A stretch of 64,000 nucleotides of DNA from Polymorphobacter multimanifer (GTDB taxonomy: Bacteria; Pseudomonadota; Alphaproteobacteria; Sphingomonadales; Sphingomonadaceae): contig NZ_JACIIV010000001.1 in assembly GCF_014205635.1 (NCBI RefSeq), positions 1 to 64,000 of the forward strand, given 5' to 3'. The translations under genes and the position numbers were made by a program. A model generated the notes under the pieces. That model ran no database searches, was not told the origin of the DNA, and was given only the letters and a program-made list of their open reading frames with translations. This document shows positions 8,754 to 17,791 of the stretch, piece after piece. Every line of letters begins with the position of its first letter. Position 1 is the stretch's first letter.

Positions 8754-8781
8754 GCCGGTGCGGCATGAAGGCCGCACCGGC
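8754..8781 (-). promoter_or_regulatory. Hairpin between epsD and the pyruvyl transferase gene
   Basis: The perfect 11-bp repeat GCCGGTGCGGC and GCCGCACCGGC has a six-base loop and lies in the 108-base gap inside the minus-strand EPS operon. No U-run follows on the minus strand. It could lower downstream expression, mark an mRNA processing site or protect a 3' end. Confidence 0.5.
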
Positions 8782-8800
8782 TTATCGACGCGCGCTCGGC

Positions 8801-9769
8801 TCAGCCGATGGCGGCGCTCGTGGCGTCGTCGGGGTTGACCGTCCGCGGGGCGGGGCGGGCAGCCTGTGCCGGTGCTGGTGCTGCGCCGGCCGGCCGGTTG
8901 AGCAGCGTGGGATCGGGCGGGCCGTAGTTCTTGGCGTAGACGATCTTGGGCTTGTAGGCCGCTTTCCAGCGCTCGAGCTCGCTGGCCAGCCGCTTCTGCA
9001 CCGCCTGCTGCTGGAGCACGACTTCGGCGTAGCTGATGGCGCGCTCGCCGGTGAAGGGCTGAACCTTGGTTTCGATCACATTGTTGACGAACACCACCTG
9101 GCCGATGGCGTTGGGCGGGGTGTCGATGAACATGAAGGGTTCGGGATTGGGGGCGCTGGCGATCCGCGTCACTTCAGAGGTCAGCTTCGGATTGATCGTG
9201 AGCGAATCGATCTGCTGCGGGGCGCGGCGATATTCGATGTTGGCATCGACGAGGATGCGCTCGACCTCGTCCATGGTCTTGGCGCGGGCGAGCGGCAGCC
9301 GCTCGAGGTTTTGCGGACGCAGGAACTGGATCTGATCGAGGGTGAAGATCCGGCGATCGGCGAAGACCTGCGGATTGTCCTCGACGAACTTCTGCGAGGC
9401 TTCGCGCGTCGCACGCGGCACCTGGCCGGTGACTTCGGACTGCAGCGCCTGGACCAGCAGGCTTTCGGAAGCGCGGGTCTGCGACAGCAGGAATTCCGGA
9501 CGCGCATCGAGCTTCATCACTCGAGCTTCGTTGGCGAGCATCTTGCGTTCGATGACGCGGGCGAGCGCCACCTGCTCGAGCAGCTTGCGCGGCGTGTTCT
9601 GATCGGCACGGACCTGGGCGAGCTCGGCGTTGAGCTCGTGGATCGTGACTTCCTTGCCGTCGACCGTGGCCACCACCTGGCCATCGGGCAGATCGGCAGT
9701 CTTGTCGCAGGCGGCGAGGCCGAGGGCCAGCAGCGAGACAGCCAGCAGCCGGGTGGACGAAACACGCAT
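8801..9769 (-). CDS. epsD: EpsD-like peptidyl-prolyl isomerase lipoprotein
   Basis: A 322-residue lipoprotein with the lipobox LGLAAC (about residue 20) followed by DK. After it comes a SurA/PpiC-like chain region (VATVDGKEVTIHELNAEL, then a long helical segment) and an isomerase-like part ending near KIVYAKNYGPPDP. The C-terminus is Ala/Pro-rich. Homologues called EpsD sit in exosortase-linked EPS loci, and this fits its place among EpsF, EpsG and XrtV homologues. It probably helps fold outer-membrane export components in the periplasm. ATG 9769 is chosen because it gives a proper signal peptide; the frame stays open upstream without one. Confidence 0.82.
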   Translation of the reverse strand: MRVSSTRLLAVSLLALGLAACDKTADLPDGQVVATVDGKEVTIHELNAELAQVRADQNTPRKLLEQVALARVIERKMLANEARVMKLDARPEFLLSQTRASESLLVQALQSEVTGQVPRATREASQKFVEDNPQVFADRRIFTLDQIQFLRPQNLERLPLARAKTMDEVERILVDANIEYRRAPQQIDSLTINPKLTSEVTRIASAPNPEPFMFIDTPPNAIGQVVFVNNVIETKVQPFTGERAISYAEVVLQQQAVQKRLASELERWKAAYKPKIVYAKNYGPPDPTLLNRPAGAAPAPAQAARPAPRTVNPDDATSAAIG

Positions 9770-9831
9770 ATGATCTGACCCTTTCAGAAATTCGAGCGAG
9801 ACGCGCTTGTGCTCACCATGCGCGCTAGCCC

Positions 9832-10890
9832 TTAGGATGAAAATGCCCGGCCGAAAAGAGCGCGCGAAAGGCTTTCTGCCTTGGCCGGCTGGCCACGGAC
9901 GAGGCGGCGCCCGATGAGGACGAGCGTAAGCAGCCAGTGCAGGGGCAGCAACAGCGGATAATGGCGCCCGATGAAGGCGAGACGCGAGCGGTTGAGCCAA
10001 TATTCGGAGAAGCTGCTGCGCTGGCTCTTCGTGCCCGACGAGCCGATCGAGCCGCCCTCCTTGTGAAACACCTGTGCTTGTGCCGCCCAGGCCGTGGCAA
10101 AGGCCTCGCGGCCGAGGCGGCGATTGCGGACCGCCCAGTCGATTTCTTCATAATAGAGGAAATAGCTATCCTCCATCAGCCCGACGCGCTCGAGAAAGCC
10201 GCGGCTGACGGCGAGGCTCGCGCCGAGGATGAAGTCGACCTTCGGCAGGATGGCGTCGGGCGTCGGAACCGGCGTGGCGGGATCACCATGGCCGATTCCG
10301 CGCGCCTGGCCGGTGAGCGCCGAGAAGCGGTTGCCTGCCCAGGCCTGCACGGTGTCCGGCCGGTGGTAGAAGCGGACAGTGGTGCCGGCCATGCCGATGC
10401 CGGGTGTTTCGGCCATCGTGCGATCGAGGATGGATGCGGCATCGGGGGCGATGACAGTGTCGTTGTTGAGGAGCCAGATGTGGCGGACGGCCGGATCGGC
10501 AAGCAGGAGCCGCATGCCGATGTTGTTGCCGCCGGCAAAGCCGAGGTTGGCGCCCGACTGGACGATGGTGAGCGATGCTGTCGCGACGGCGCCGGCGAGA
10601 GCCTCGGGCAGCAGGCACTCGTGCGCGATGGGCTTGGGCAGTGGCGGCTGGCTGAAATGGGCAAGGGCGGGATTGTCGACACCGGCCTCCACCGCGCCGC
10701 GCGCCCAGGCGGCGATCCGGGCGAAGCTGTCGTCCGGCGAAGCATTGTCGACGACGACGACGCGGACGGCGCAATCGGAGCGGAAGACCGATTCCAGGCA
10801 CTCGATGCTGTCCTGCCAGCGGCCATAGTTGACGAGGACGATGCCGAGCGGCGGAGTGGCGCTCATGCCGCGCAGCGGGGTGGCGCTCAT
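9832..10890 (-). CDS. GT2 glycosyltransferase (rhamnosyltransferase-like)
   Basis: A 352-residue family 2 glycosyltransferase with an N-terminal GT-A fold: GIVLVNYGRWQDSIECL, VVVVDNASPDDS, LGFAGGNNIGM, the metal-binding region WLLNNDT, and YYEEIDWAVRNRRLG (catalytic E-D region). A hydrophobic C-terminal segment (about 315-335) suggests membrane attachment. Its resemblance to WcaE/RfbN-like enzymes and the adjacent rml genes make dTDP-rhamnose a likely donor, but this is inference. Two in-frame ATGs (10890 and 10866) lie in a duplicated stretch coding MSATPLRG then MSATPPLG. The first overlaps the upstream stop by 4 bases and is preferred. Confidence 0.85.
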   Translation of the reverse strand: MSATPLRGMSATPPLGIVLVNYGRWQDSIECLESVFRSDCAVRVVVVDNASPDDSFARIAAWARGAVEAGVDNPALAHFSQPPLPKPIAHECLLPEALAGAVATASLTIVQSGANLGFAGGNNIGMRLLLADPAVRHIWLLNNDTVIAPDAASILDRTMAETPGIGMAGTTVRFYHRPDTVQAWAGNRFSALTGQARGIGHGDPATPVPTPDAILPKVDFILGASLAVSRGFLERVGLMEDSYFLYYEEIDWAVRNRRLGREAFATAWAAQAQVFHKEGGSIGSSGTKSQRSSFSEYWLNRSRLAFIGRHYPLLLPLHWLLTLVLIGRRLVRGQPAKAESLSRALFGRAFSS

Positions 10891-11795
10891 GCCGCGCGGT
10901 TCCAGTGATCGGCGCCCGAGCCGGCGGGGTTGGCGGCGACACGGAGCATCTCGGCGGCGCGAAACATGCGGATGGCGGCGAGCACGCCGACGCCGCGCAG
11001 CCGGTTGCCGACCCCGTGGACGCGAGGGCTCGTGACCAGCTTGACGGCTTCGACGGGCACCGAGAGCAGCAGTGCCAGCGCGCGCACATACCAGTGGAGC
11101 ATCGGGCCTTGTCGCTCGGTCCAGTCGTGGCGGATGTGCCGCTGCCATTTGCGCTTGAGTGCCGCCATGTCTGGGCGGGCGGGATGCAGGACATGCATGG
11201 CGGGCACGAAGCGTGTGGCATGGCCGGCGGCATGGGCGCGCTTGCCCCAATCGAGATCCTCGGCGATGTCGATTCCGCCAAAAGGGCCGATCTTGGCGTG
11301 CAGCGACCGAGCTGTCGCCAGATTGGCGGTAACGGAAAACTGCTTGGCTTCGATGTACATGCGCTGGCGGAAGCCGAAGACCGCCTCATAGGCCTCGATC
11401 CCAGTGAGGCGTGCGGGATCGACGAAATCGATGGTGATCTCGCCGCCGGCGGGATGATCCGGATCGGCTTCGACCGCTTCGACCGCTGCCTGCAGCCAGC
11501 CGGGAGCGGCGCGGCAATCGGCATCGATGCAGACGATGGTGGCGGCGCTGGCGGCGGCGATGCCGGTGTTGCGGGCGTGGCCGGGGCCGGGGCGGGCCTC
11601 CCGAAGGAAGCGGACGGCGGGGAAGGCGGCCTCGACGGGCGCCAGCGGCCTTGACGAGCCATTGTCCACGACGATGACCTCGAAGCTGCCGGTGTCGAGG
11701 ACCTGCGCCAGCACGGATTGCAGGCAGCGAGCGAGAAGATCGGGGGTGTTGAGGTGCGGGATGACCACCGAGGCCCGGGGCTGCGGGCAGCTCAT
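10887..11795 (-). CDS. GT2 glycosyltransferase
   Basis: A 302-residue family 2 glycosyltransferase. It has the nucleotide-sugar fold [32 protein letters not shown], the [13 protein letters not shown] motif, the D-x-D-type metal site VCIDADCRA and [14 protein letters not shown] near the catalytic base. A hydrophobic helix near residue 235 ([15 protein letters not shown]) may dock it to the inner membrane. The start at 11795 overlaps the acetyltransferase stop by 4 bases and its own stop overlaps the next glycosyltransferase, so the three genes are translationally coupled. Donor and acceptor sugars cannot be told. Confidence 0.85.
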   Translation of the reverse strand: MSCPQPRASVVIPHLNTPDLLARCLQSVLAQVLDTGSFEVIVVDNGSSRPLAPVEAAFPAVRFLREARPGPGHARNTGIAAASAATIVCIDADCRAAPGWLQAAVEAVEADPDHPAGGEITIDFVDPARLTGIEAYEAVFGFRQRMYIEAKQFSVTANLATARSLHAKIGPFGGIDIAEDLDWGKRAHAAGHATRFVPAMHVLHPARPDMAALKRKWQRHIRHDWTERQGPMLHWYVRALALLLSVPVEAVKLVTSPRVHGVGNRLRGVGVLAAIRMFRAAEMLRVAANPAGSGADHWNRAA

Positions 11796-12400
11796 GTCGG
11801 CTGCAATGCAGCGAGACCGTCGGCAGTCGGGCGATAGGCGGCGTCGGGATGTGCGGCGACAAGGGCGCGAAGCTGGGCCTTGTCCATAAGCCACCAGCGC
11901 GAGGCTTCGAGCGCGGCGATGGTGGCGGGGTCGAAGCGCTGGCGGATGGGTTTGGCGGGCATACCGGCCATGACGGCATAGGCGGGCACGTCGCGGGTGA
12001 CGATGGCGCCGGCACCGATGATGGCGCCGCGGCCGATATGCTTGCAGCCCGGCAGGATGGTGGCGTTGTGGCCGATCCAGACATCGTCTTCGACGACCAG
12101 CCACTCCGCGGTCACGCGGTCGGCCGGGATGACGCCCCACCGGGCTTCGTAGAGATACGGGTGGGTCGTCAGGCTGTCCATCGGGTGGTTGGCATCGAGC
12201 ACACGAACCGACTTGGCGAAGGAGCAGTAGCGGCCGATGCGCGTGTGCGGTGGCACGCGCCAGCGATCGAAGCAGCCATAGGAATAGAGGCCGACCTCGA
12301 TCTGGTAGCGTTGCGCGAAATACGCCCGCAGCGCGAGGTTTTCATACTCGGTGCGCAGCCAGCGGCGCAGGCGAACCAGTTCGACGAGCCGGCTGATCAT
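11792..12400 (-). CDS. Hexapeptide-repeat (CatB/XAT-type) acetyltransferase
   Basis: A 202-residue left-handed beta-helix acyltransferase of the xenobiotic-acetyltransferase-like group, common in polysaccharide loci. Features are [23 protein letters not shown] with the catalytic His of the NHP motif (about residue 72), then hexapeptide turns [17 protein letters not shown] and [17 protein letters not shown], and the typical [14 protein letters not shown] end. It probably O-acetylates an EPS sugar from acetyl-CoA in the cytoplasm. It lies 19 bases after the ATPase gene and overlaps the GT2 gene. Confidence 0.86.
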   Translation of the reverse strand: MISRLVELVRLRRWLRTEYENLALRAYFAQRYQIEVGLYSYGCFDRWRVPPHTRIGRYCSFAKSVRVLDANHPMDSLTTHPYLYEARWGVIPADRVTAEWLVVEDDVWIGHNATILPGCKHIGRGAIIGAGAIVTRDVPAYAVMAGMPAKPIRQRFDPATIAALEASRWWLMDKAQLRALVAAHPDAAYRPTADGLAALQPT

Positions 12401-12419
12401 CTTCCGACCCCGGCTGGCT

Positions 12420-13832
12420 TCAGGGGGTCAGCCGCGCCAGCGCCGCGGAGATGAGCAGCAGTGACGACACGCCGGGATAGGCGAAACGGAAGCGGGCAGT
12501 GCCGCCCGCTTCGCTGCGCTCGAGCAGATTGTGCGGCCCGGCAAACTGCTTGAGCTCGCGCTCCACGAAGGCCGGATTGTTCAGGCCTGGCGTGATGTTG
12601 CTGCCCAGCTCGGTGATGACATCATCGGCGGAGAAGAAGCCATCGGCCGAGCTGCCGGCGCGGGCTGCGGCGATGAGCAGCGGCCAGTTGGCGCGGGCAT
12701 CTTCGCGGGCGAGGTTGACCTGCACCCGGCGTGGCAGCGAGGCGTTCCAGTCGTTGAGCACGCGCTCGACGGCGGTGCGGCCATGCTCGGGCGACACGAC
12801 ATCGCGGCGCTGGTCGAGCGCTGCCATGCCGGCGGCGTGCGATAGCAGCCGGACCAGATAGGGGGAGCCGCCGGCCATGGTGGTGATCATGGTGCAGGCT
12901 TCATCGGAATAGCGGATGCCCGCCGCCGCCTCGCCGATCGCCAGAAGTTCCTTCACTTCGGCACCGTTCAGCGGCCGCATCGGCAGGCCGACGATGTTGC
13001 GTCGGATGGACGGGGCATAGCCGATCAGCTCGTCGAGGTTCTGGGCGACCCCGGTCAGCACCAGCTGCACGCGCGCGGCACGGTCCGACAGGTTCTTGAT
13101 GAGCTCGGCGACGTCGCGGCGGAAGTTGGCATCGACCACCCGGTCATACTCGTCGAGGATGATGAGGACGCGGGTGCCGATGACATCGGCAAGAACATCG
13201 GCGAGCTCGCGCGGGCCGAAATGATCGGGAAGCATCGAATCGAAGTGATCGCCTTTTTCCGCATCGGCCGAGTTGGGCAGCACGCTGCTGTGATAGAGGC
13301 GGGGGATGCGGGCGCAAAAGGCCTTGAACATGGCGCTGAAGTCGGCGTCCGACCCGCAGCTGCCGTAGAGGACGAGATAACGGGCCTCGCGGGCGGTCTC
13401 GGCGAACACATGGGCGAGGCTGGTCTTGCCGATGCCGCGCTCGCCGTAGATCACGACATGGACGCGGTTCTGCTCGACGGCGGTGATCAGCTGCCCGAGC
13501 GCATCGTGGCGCCCGGCGAACACGTCGCGGTTGATGACCGGCTGCGATGCCCCGAGCGCGTCGCGCAGCGCCAGCTTGCGGCGGGCCATTTCGGAATCGT
13601 CGCCACCCTCGACATCGTCCGATGCGCTGGCCGAAAAGCGCGGCAGCGTCTGTCCACGGCTGCGGTCTTCCGGCTCGCGCCACAACTGATCGAGGAAAGC
13701 GGGGCGTTGCAGGTCGGCCGGCGCTATCGGCTGGAAAGGTTCGGTGTTGCCCGACGCAACCGCATCGTCGCGGTTGGCAGGCTCGACTGTGGTCTCGGCA
13801 TCGTCCGCACGAAACCAGCGTTTCCAGATCAT
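12420..13832 (-). CDS. AAA/STAND-like ATPase heading the EPS operon
   Basis: A 470-residue ATPase. Residues 1-100 are variable and acidic. The P-loop GERGIGKT is at 130-137, Walker [10 protein letters not shown] at 222-230, and a sensor-like [11 protein letters not shown] follows. The C-terminal half is helical (a winged-helix-like lid) and ends in a mildly hydrophobic stretch. It resembles Orc1/ExeA-like AAA ATPases. As first gene of the operon it may regulate or energise EPS synthesis, but no function is established. ATG 13832 (MIWKRW) is chosen; the frame continues upstream without a good ribosome site. Confidence 0.7.
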   Translation of the reverse strand: MIWKRWFRADDAETTVEPANRDDAVASGNTEPFQPIAPADLQRPAFLDQLWREPEDRSRGQTLPRFSASASDDVEGGDDSEMARRKLALRDALGASQPVINRDVFAGRHDALGQLITAVEQNRVHVVIYGERGIGKTSLAHVFAETAREARYLVLYGSCGSDADFSAMFKAFCARIPRLYHSSVLPNSADAEKGDHFDSMLPDHFGPRELADVLADVIGTRVLIILDEYDRVVDANFRRDVAELIKNLSDRAARVQLVLTGVAQNLDELIGYAPSIRRNIVGLPMRPLNGAEVKELLAIGEAAAGIRYSDEACTMITTMAGGSPYLVRLLSHAAGMAALDQRRDVVSPEHGRTAVERVLNDWNASLPRRVQVNLAREDARANWPLLIAAARAGSSADGFFSADDVITELGSNITPGLNNPAFVERELKQFAGPHNLLERSEAGGTARFRFAYPGVSSLLLISAALARLTP

Positions 13833-14189
13833 TCTGACACTCACTCGAATGGTTGCCGGCCGATGACGGCCAGGGATCTTTGGCTGATGCAGTTCCCTTT
13901 TGCGCATTCTGGCGCTTCGGGCAATGGCTGATCACCTTCGACTGCTGCCGACACGGGCCGGAACAGACATGGCGCAAGGCTTGTCGACGGTTCGATTCGG
14001 CGCAAAGCGTCACCGGTTGGCCACAAAGTTGATGGAAAGCTACTATTGCCGTCGTTCATTGGCGGGCTTGGCGTTGCGGGCAGGCGGGTGACCGTGTAGC
14101 AGCGCGACTGTCAGAAGCTGCATTTGTTGCGGGATAGTGTATTGCGAAAGAGTTTGCTGACATGTGCGGATGGAGACCAGGGAAGAGCT
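13833..14189. promoter_or_regulatory. Divergent control region of the two EPS arms
   Basis: This 357-base gap lies between the ATPase gene (minus) and the outer-membrane barrel gene (plus), so it should hold promoters for both EPS arms. TTGGCC (14017-14022) and TACTAT (14041-14046) with an 18-base spacer are a weak candidate for the plus-strand promoter. I see no clear operator and no open frame that looks real. Confidence 0.4.
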
Positions 14190-15536
14190 ATGGCGATGTT
14201 GTTGCGTGCCGCCGTCGTTGACCCAGTGTCGATGACCCATCTTGTCATGCGTGGCGCTGCGGCCGGCTCGCTGCTGTCGCTGTTGTTCGCTGCGGTACCT
14301 GCCGCCGCCCAGAGCAGCATCGCCGATGACGATCCGCCGCTGCGCGATGCGGGTTTCATCGGTGTGCCGCAGCCGGAAGGCCGCAACTTCCTTCTCGCGG
14401 GCAGCTTGCGCACGCGATATGACACCAACTTCCGGCGGCAGACCGTGGCGCGGGGCGCTTCGCGGATCACGCCGTTCGTGGAAGCCGGGATCGGCTTGCC
14501 GGTCGGCCAGCAGCAGTTGTTCGTGGGGGGCACGCTCGGGCGCGATGTGTTTCCGGGCAACAGCCGCTTCAACCGCAACCGTTATTCGATCGGCGCCGGG
14601 GGCAATCTGCGCGCAGGATCGCGGTGCACGGCCAATGTCGGCGGGCAGTACAGCAGCCAGCAGTTGTTGCAGACCGATGTCGCCGACCTCGAGGACAATG
14701 TGCAGAAGCGCAGTACCCTTGGCGCCAGCTTCAATTGCCAGGCACCGGTGGGCATCGGCTTCGGAGCTTCGGTGATCCGCAGGGATGCCCGCAATGAGCG
14801 GGCGCAGCGGTCGCTGTTCGATTTCGACACGTTGAGCATTGCGCCGCAGATCAGCTATGCATCGCCGGTGCTGGGGACATTCACGCTCAGCGGCAGCCGG
14901 CAGCAGGTGCGCTATCCGAACCGCCTGGTGATCTCGCCCGATGGGCCCGAGCAGGACGGCGTCGACATCGACACCGCGCGCTTCGGCTTCAGCCGCGCGC
15001 TCGGCACGCGGCTCAACCTGTCGCTGGGTGCCAGCTACAATGATGTGAAACCGCAACCGGACGGGCAACTGCTGCTTACCGCAGTGCCGGGGCAGGTGGT
15101 GCTTGTGCCGCGACCCGGCTTCAAGGGTGCGGGCTTCGACGCCGGGCTGACGTTGCGGGTCGGCGCGCGGATGTCGTTGGCGGCCAGCGGTGACCGCTCG
15201 GTGTCGGGCGGCGGCAATGTGGGCAGCCTGTTCCAAGTACGCAACAGTTTCGGCATCGATGCCGATTATCGGCTCAGCCGCGCTTTGACGGCCGGGGTGG
15301 GCGGCCGGATGATCAACAACGATTATCGCGGCGGTTTCGCCTCGGTGGACGAGCCGATCAGGCGCATTTCGGACACGACCAAGCGTGTCTATGCGCAACT
15401 CGCCTTTTCGCCGACACCGCGTTATTCCATCAGCACCGAGATCGGGCACCAGACGCGTGATTCGAACCCGGAGCTGTTCAGTTTCAGCAACACCTTCGGG
15501 ATGTTGCGCATGCGCGTACAGCTTGGCCGCGGATGA
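14190..15536 (+). CDS. EPS-locus outer-membrane beta-barrel protein
   Basis: A 448-residue secreted protein with a signal peptide ending near AAVPAAAQSS. Many short amphipathic strands follow (for example SLRTRYDTNFRR, LGTRLNLSLGASYNDV, RYSISTEIGHQT), as in large outer-membrane barrels. The position directly before the Wza-like exporter matches the EpsL/GumB-associated barrel proteins of exosortase-type EPS loci, thought to pass or anchor the polymer at the outer membrane. ATG 14190 has GGGAAGAG upstream; a second ATG at 14196 is possible. The stop overlaps the next start by 4 bases. Confidence 0.75.
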   Translation: MAMLLRAAVVDPVSMTHLVMRGAAAGSLLSLLFAAVPAAAQSSIADDDPPLRDAGFIGVPQPEGRNFLLAGSLRTRYDTNFRRQTVARGASRITPFVEAGIGLPVGQQQLFVGGTLGRDVFPGNSRFNRNRYSIGAGGNLRAGSRCTANVGGQYSSQQLLQTDVADLEDNVQKRSTLGASFNCQAPVGIGFGASVIRRDARNERAQRSLFDFDTLSIAPQISYASPVLGTFTLSGSRQQVRYPNRLVISPDGPEQDGVDIDTARFGFSRALGTRLNLSLGASYNDVKPQPDGQLLLTAVPGQVVLVPRPGFKGAGFDAGLTLRVGARMSLAASGDRSVSGGGNVGSLFQVRNSFGIDADYRLSRALTAGVGGRMINNDYRGGFASVDEPIRRISDTTKRVYAQLAFSPTPRYSISTEIGHQTRDSNPELFSFSNTFGMLRMRVQLGRG

Positions 15537-16351
15537 AGACCGGTATGAGAAGGATGATTGCAATGGCATTTGGCGTGCTGCGGAAGATGATTGGGGCGCT
15601 TGCGCTGCTGGCAGGGTTTGCCGGCAGCATTGCAGTGGCGCAGCCGGCGTCGCCAGGCTATCGGCTGGGGCCTGACGATGCGATCCAGGTTGTCATCTAC
15701 GGGCAGCCCGAGGCCGGGATCACCACGCGCGTGAAAGCTGATGGCACGATCGTCATGCCGTTCATCGGCAAGGTCGATGTCGACGGGCTGACCAACATCG
15801 CCTTGGCCGAGCTTATCACCGAGCGCATGGTGGCCGGCGGCTTTCTTCGCCAGCCGGTCGTCAATGTGGAAGTCACCCAATATGTCAGCCGCTCGGTCAA
15901 TGTGGCGGGCCGGGTGAGTTCGCCTGGCATCATCCCGCTCGACCGGCCCTATCGCGCGCTCGAAGTGCTGTTGAAGTCGGGCTGGATCCGCGAAAATGGC
16001 GCCACCTATGTCTATCTGCGGCGGCGTGGCCAGGCCGAGGTGCAGCTTGCTGTCGAGGATCTGGTGCGCGGTTCGGGTGACAAGGATCCGCTGCTGCAGC
16101 CGGGCGACACGATTTTCGTGCCCGACGCCGACAATTTCTTCATTTACGGGCAGATCAATCGTCCCGGCAGCTTTCCGATCCTTCCGGGCATGACGGTCCG
16201 CCAGGCGTTGGCGATTGCCGGCGGCGCAACGGCGACCGGCTCGGTGAACAAGGTCGGCTTGCTGCGTGGCAACGCCAAGGAAGTCGATGCCGACCTGGCG
16301 GACATTGTTCGGAAGAACGATGTGTTTGTTGTCAAGGAACGCCTGTTCTGA
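15533..16351 (+). CDS. epsE: Polysaccharide export protein (Wza/GumB-like, EpsE type)
   Basis: A 272-residue periplasmic/outer-membrane export protein. After the signal peptide comes the polysaccharide export domain (YRLGPDDAIQVVIYGQPE ... VKADGTIVMPFIGKVDVDGL, about 42-125). Two SLBB-type beta-grasp regions follow: VNVAGRVSSPGIIPLDRPY, and FFIYGQINRPGSFPILPGM with the TVRQALAIAGG turn. The signal region lacks an obvious lipobox Cys, unlike Wza, so it may not be lipidated. It would form the outer-membrane export ring. It is coupled by ATGA overlap to the barrel gene and lies 43 bases before epsF. Confidence 0.88.
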   Translation: MKTGMRRMIAMAFGVLRKMIGALALLAGFAGSIAVAQPASPGYRLGPDDAIQVVIYGQPEAGITTRVKADGTIVMPFIGKVDVDGLTNIALAELITERMVAGGFLRQPVVNVEVTQYVSRSVNVAGRVSSPGIIPLDRPYRALEVLLKSGWIRENGATYVYLRRRGQAEVQLAVEDLVRGSGDKDPLLQPGDTIFVPDADNFFIYGQINRPGSFPILPGMTVRQALAIAGGATATGSVNKVGLLRGNAKEVDADLADIVRKNDVFVVKERLF

Positions 16352-16394
16352 TCGTGGTTTCGGCCCGGTTTGCAGTGCTTGAGGATTTCTTCGG

Positions 16395-17789
16395 ATGAGC
16401 TTGATTCAGTTTCTGAATATCCTGCTGGCAAGGCGGATGATCGTTTTCGTGACGTTCGTCACCGCCGTGCTGGCGGCTGCGACGGTGGCGTCGCTGCTGC
16501 CGGCGCGATACGAGGCCAAGGCCCGCGTGCTGATGGACATCGTCAAGCCCGATCCGGTGACGGGGGTGATGATCTCGGGGCGTGACCCGCGCTTCTACAT
16601 CCGCAGCCAGGTCGAGCTCATCCAGGATTACCGTGTTGCGACCGACGTTGTCGAAAAGCTTGGCTGGCCGAACAATCCCTCGGTGATCGCGGCCTGGCAG
16701 AACGAGACCGGCGGCATCGGGGACATTCGCCGCTGGGGCGCGCAGCGCATCATCGCCAATACCAGTGCTGCACCCGTCAGCGGCTCCAACATCATGGAAA
16801 TCTCCTATCAGGCGCCGACGCCCGAAGCGGCGCGCACGATCGTGACGCTGCTGCGCGAAGCCTATATCGAAGGCAGCCTGCGCTTCACGACGGACACTGC
16901 CGGTCGCAATGCCGAATGGTATCGCGAGCAGACCGATCGCGCACTGGCGGCGCTCACCTCCGCCGAACGCGCCAAGAGTCGCTTCGAGCAGGAGCAGGGC
17001 ATCGTCATGACCTCGAACGGCGAGGCCGAGACGGCGAAGCTGGCCTCGCTGCAATCGGCACTTCTCGCGGCGCGGAGCAACCAGGGTACCCAGCAGTTCG
17101 CGGCGGCGCAGCAGGCGACGATTTCGCCGGTGGTCGACCAGCTGAAGATCCAGCTTGCCACGCTCAACGACCAGATGGGGCAGGCGGCTGCCACGCTCGG
17201 CACCGAGCATCCGAGCTACAAGGCGATGATCGCCCGGCGCGAGCTCCTCAACGGCCAGTTGTCACGCGAGACGGCATCGGCGCGCGCGGCGGGTGCTGCG
17301 CAGAGCAACGTTTCGCGGCAATCGATCGCCCAGCTCGAGTCCGAGTATAATGCGCAGCGCACCAAGGTGCTCGGCATGAAGGACACGCTCGACCGGCTTG
17401 GCCAGTTGCAGCGCGAAGTCGAACAGCGGCGCACCCAGTATGAGAATGCGGCTGCCAAGGGCGCCGAGCTTCGGCTGCAATCCAACCTTTCCGAAGGGGC
17501 GCTGGTCATTCTTGGCGATGCCATCGGCGACAACAGCCCCGCATTTCCGAAATGGCCGCAGGTGATCGGCTTGTCGGCGGCCTTCGGGCTGGCGTTGGGC
17601 GTGGTGCTGGCGCTGTTCATCGAGCTGATGGCGCGGCGCGTTCGTTCGCCCGAAGACCTGCGTTTTGCAGCTGGCGCGCCGGTGATGGCGGTCATTGCCG
17701 ATACCAAGCGGTCGGCCTGGCGTGATCAGGGTCGGCGCTGGCTGTCCCGCCGCGGCCTGGCGATCGGCAATCTGAGGCCGGCGGAGTGA
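16395..17789 (+). CDS. epsF: EPS chain-length determinant / polysaccharide co-polymerase (EpsF)
   Basis: A 464-residue Wzz-type inner-membrane protein. Transmembrane helices lie at about 15-35 and near 395-420. Between them is a long periplasmic coiled coil rich in Glu, Gln and Arg (about 170-360, for example RALAALTSAERAKSRFEQEQ). The N-terminal Wzz domain includes YEAKARVLMDIVKPDPVTG, typical of EpsF proteins. It controls polymer length with its partner EpsG. Its stop overlaps the alternative GTG start of epsG. Confidence 0.9.
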   Translation: MSLIQFLNILLARRMIVFVTFVTAVLAAATVASLLPARYEAKARVLMDIVKPDPVTGVMISGRDPRFYIRSQVELIQDYRVATDVVEKLGWPNNPSVIAAWQNETGGIGDIRRWGAQRIIANTSAAPVSGSNIMEISYQAPTPEAARTIVTLLREAYIEGSLRFTTDTAGRNAEWYREQTDRALAALTSAERAKSRFEQEQGIVMTSNGEAETAKLASLQSALLAARSNQGTQQFAAAQQATISPVVDQLKIQLATLNDQMGQAAATLGTEHPSYKAMIARRELLNGQLSRETASARAAGAAQSNVSRQSIAQLESEYNAQRTKVLGMKDTLDRLGQLQREVEQRRTQYENAAAKGAELRLQSNLSEGALVILGDAIGDNSPAFPKWPQVIGLSAAFGLALGVVLALFIELMARRVRSPEDLRFAAGAPVMAVIADTKRSAWRDQGRRWLSRRGLAIGNLRPAE

Positions 17790-17791
17790 AC

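Noticed and set aside
10866-10890. Alternative start of the second GT2 gene at 10866
   Set aside because: It lies in the second copy of a short duplicated stretch; the first ATG (10890) overlaps the preceding stop in the same ATGA manner as its neighbours.
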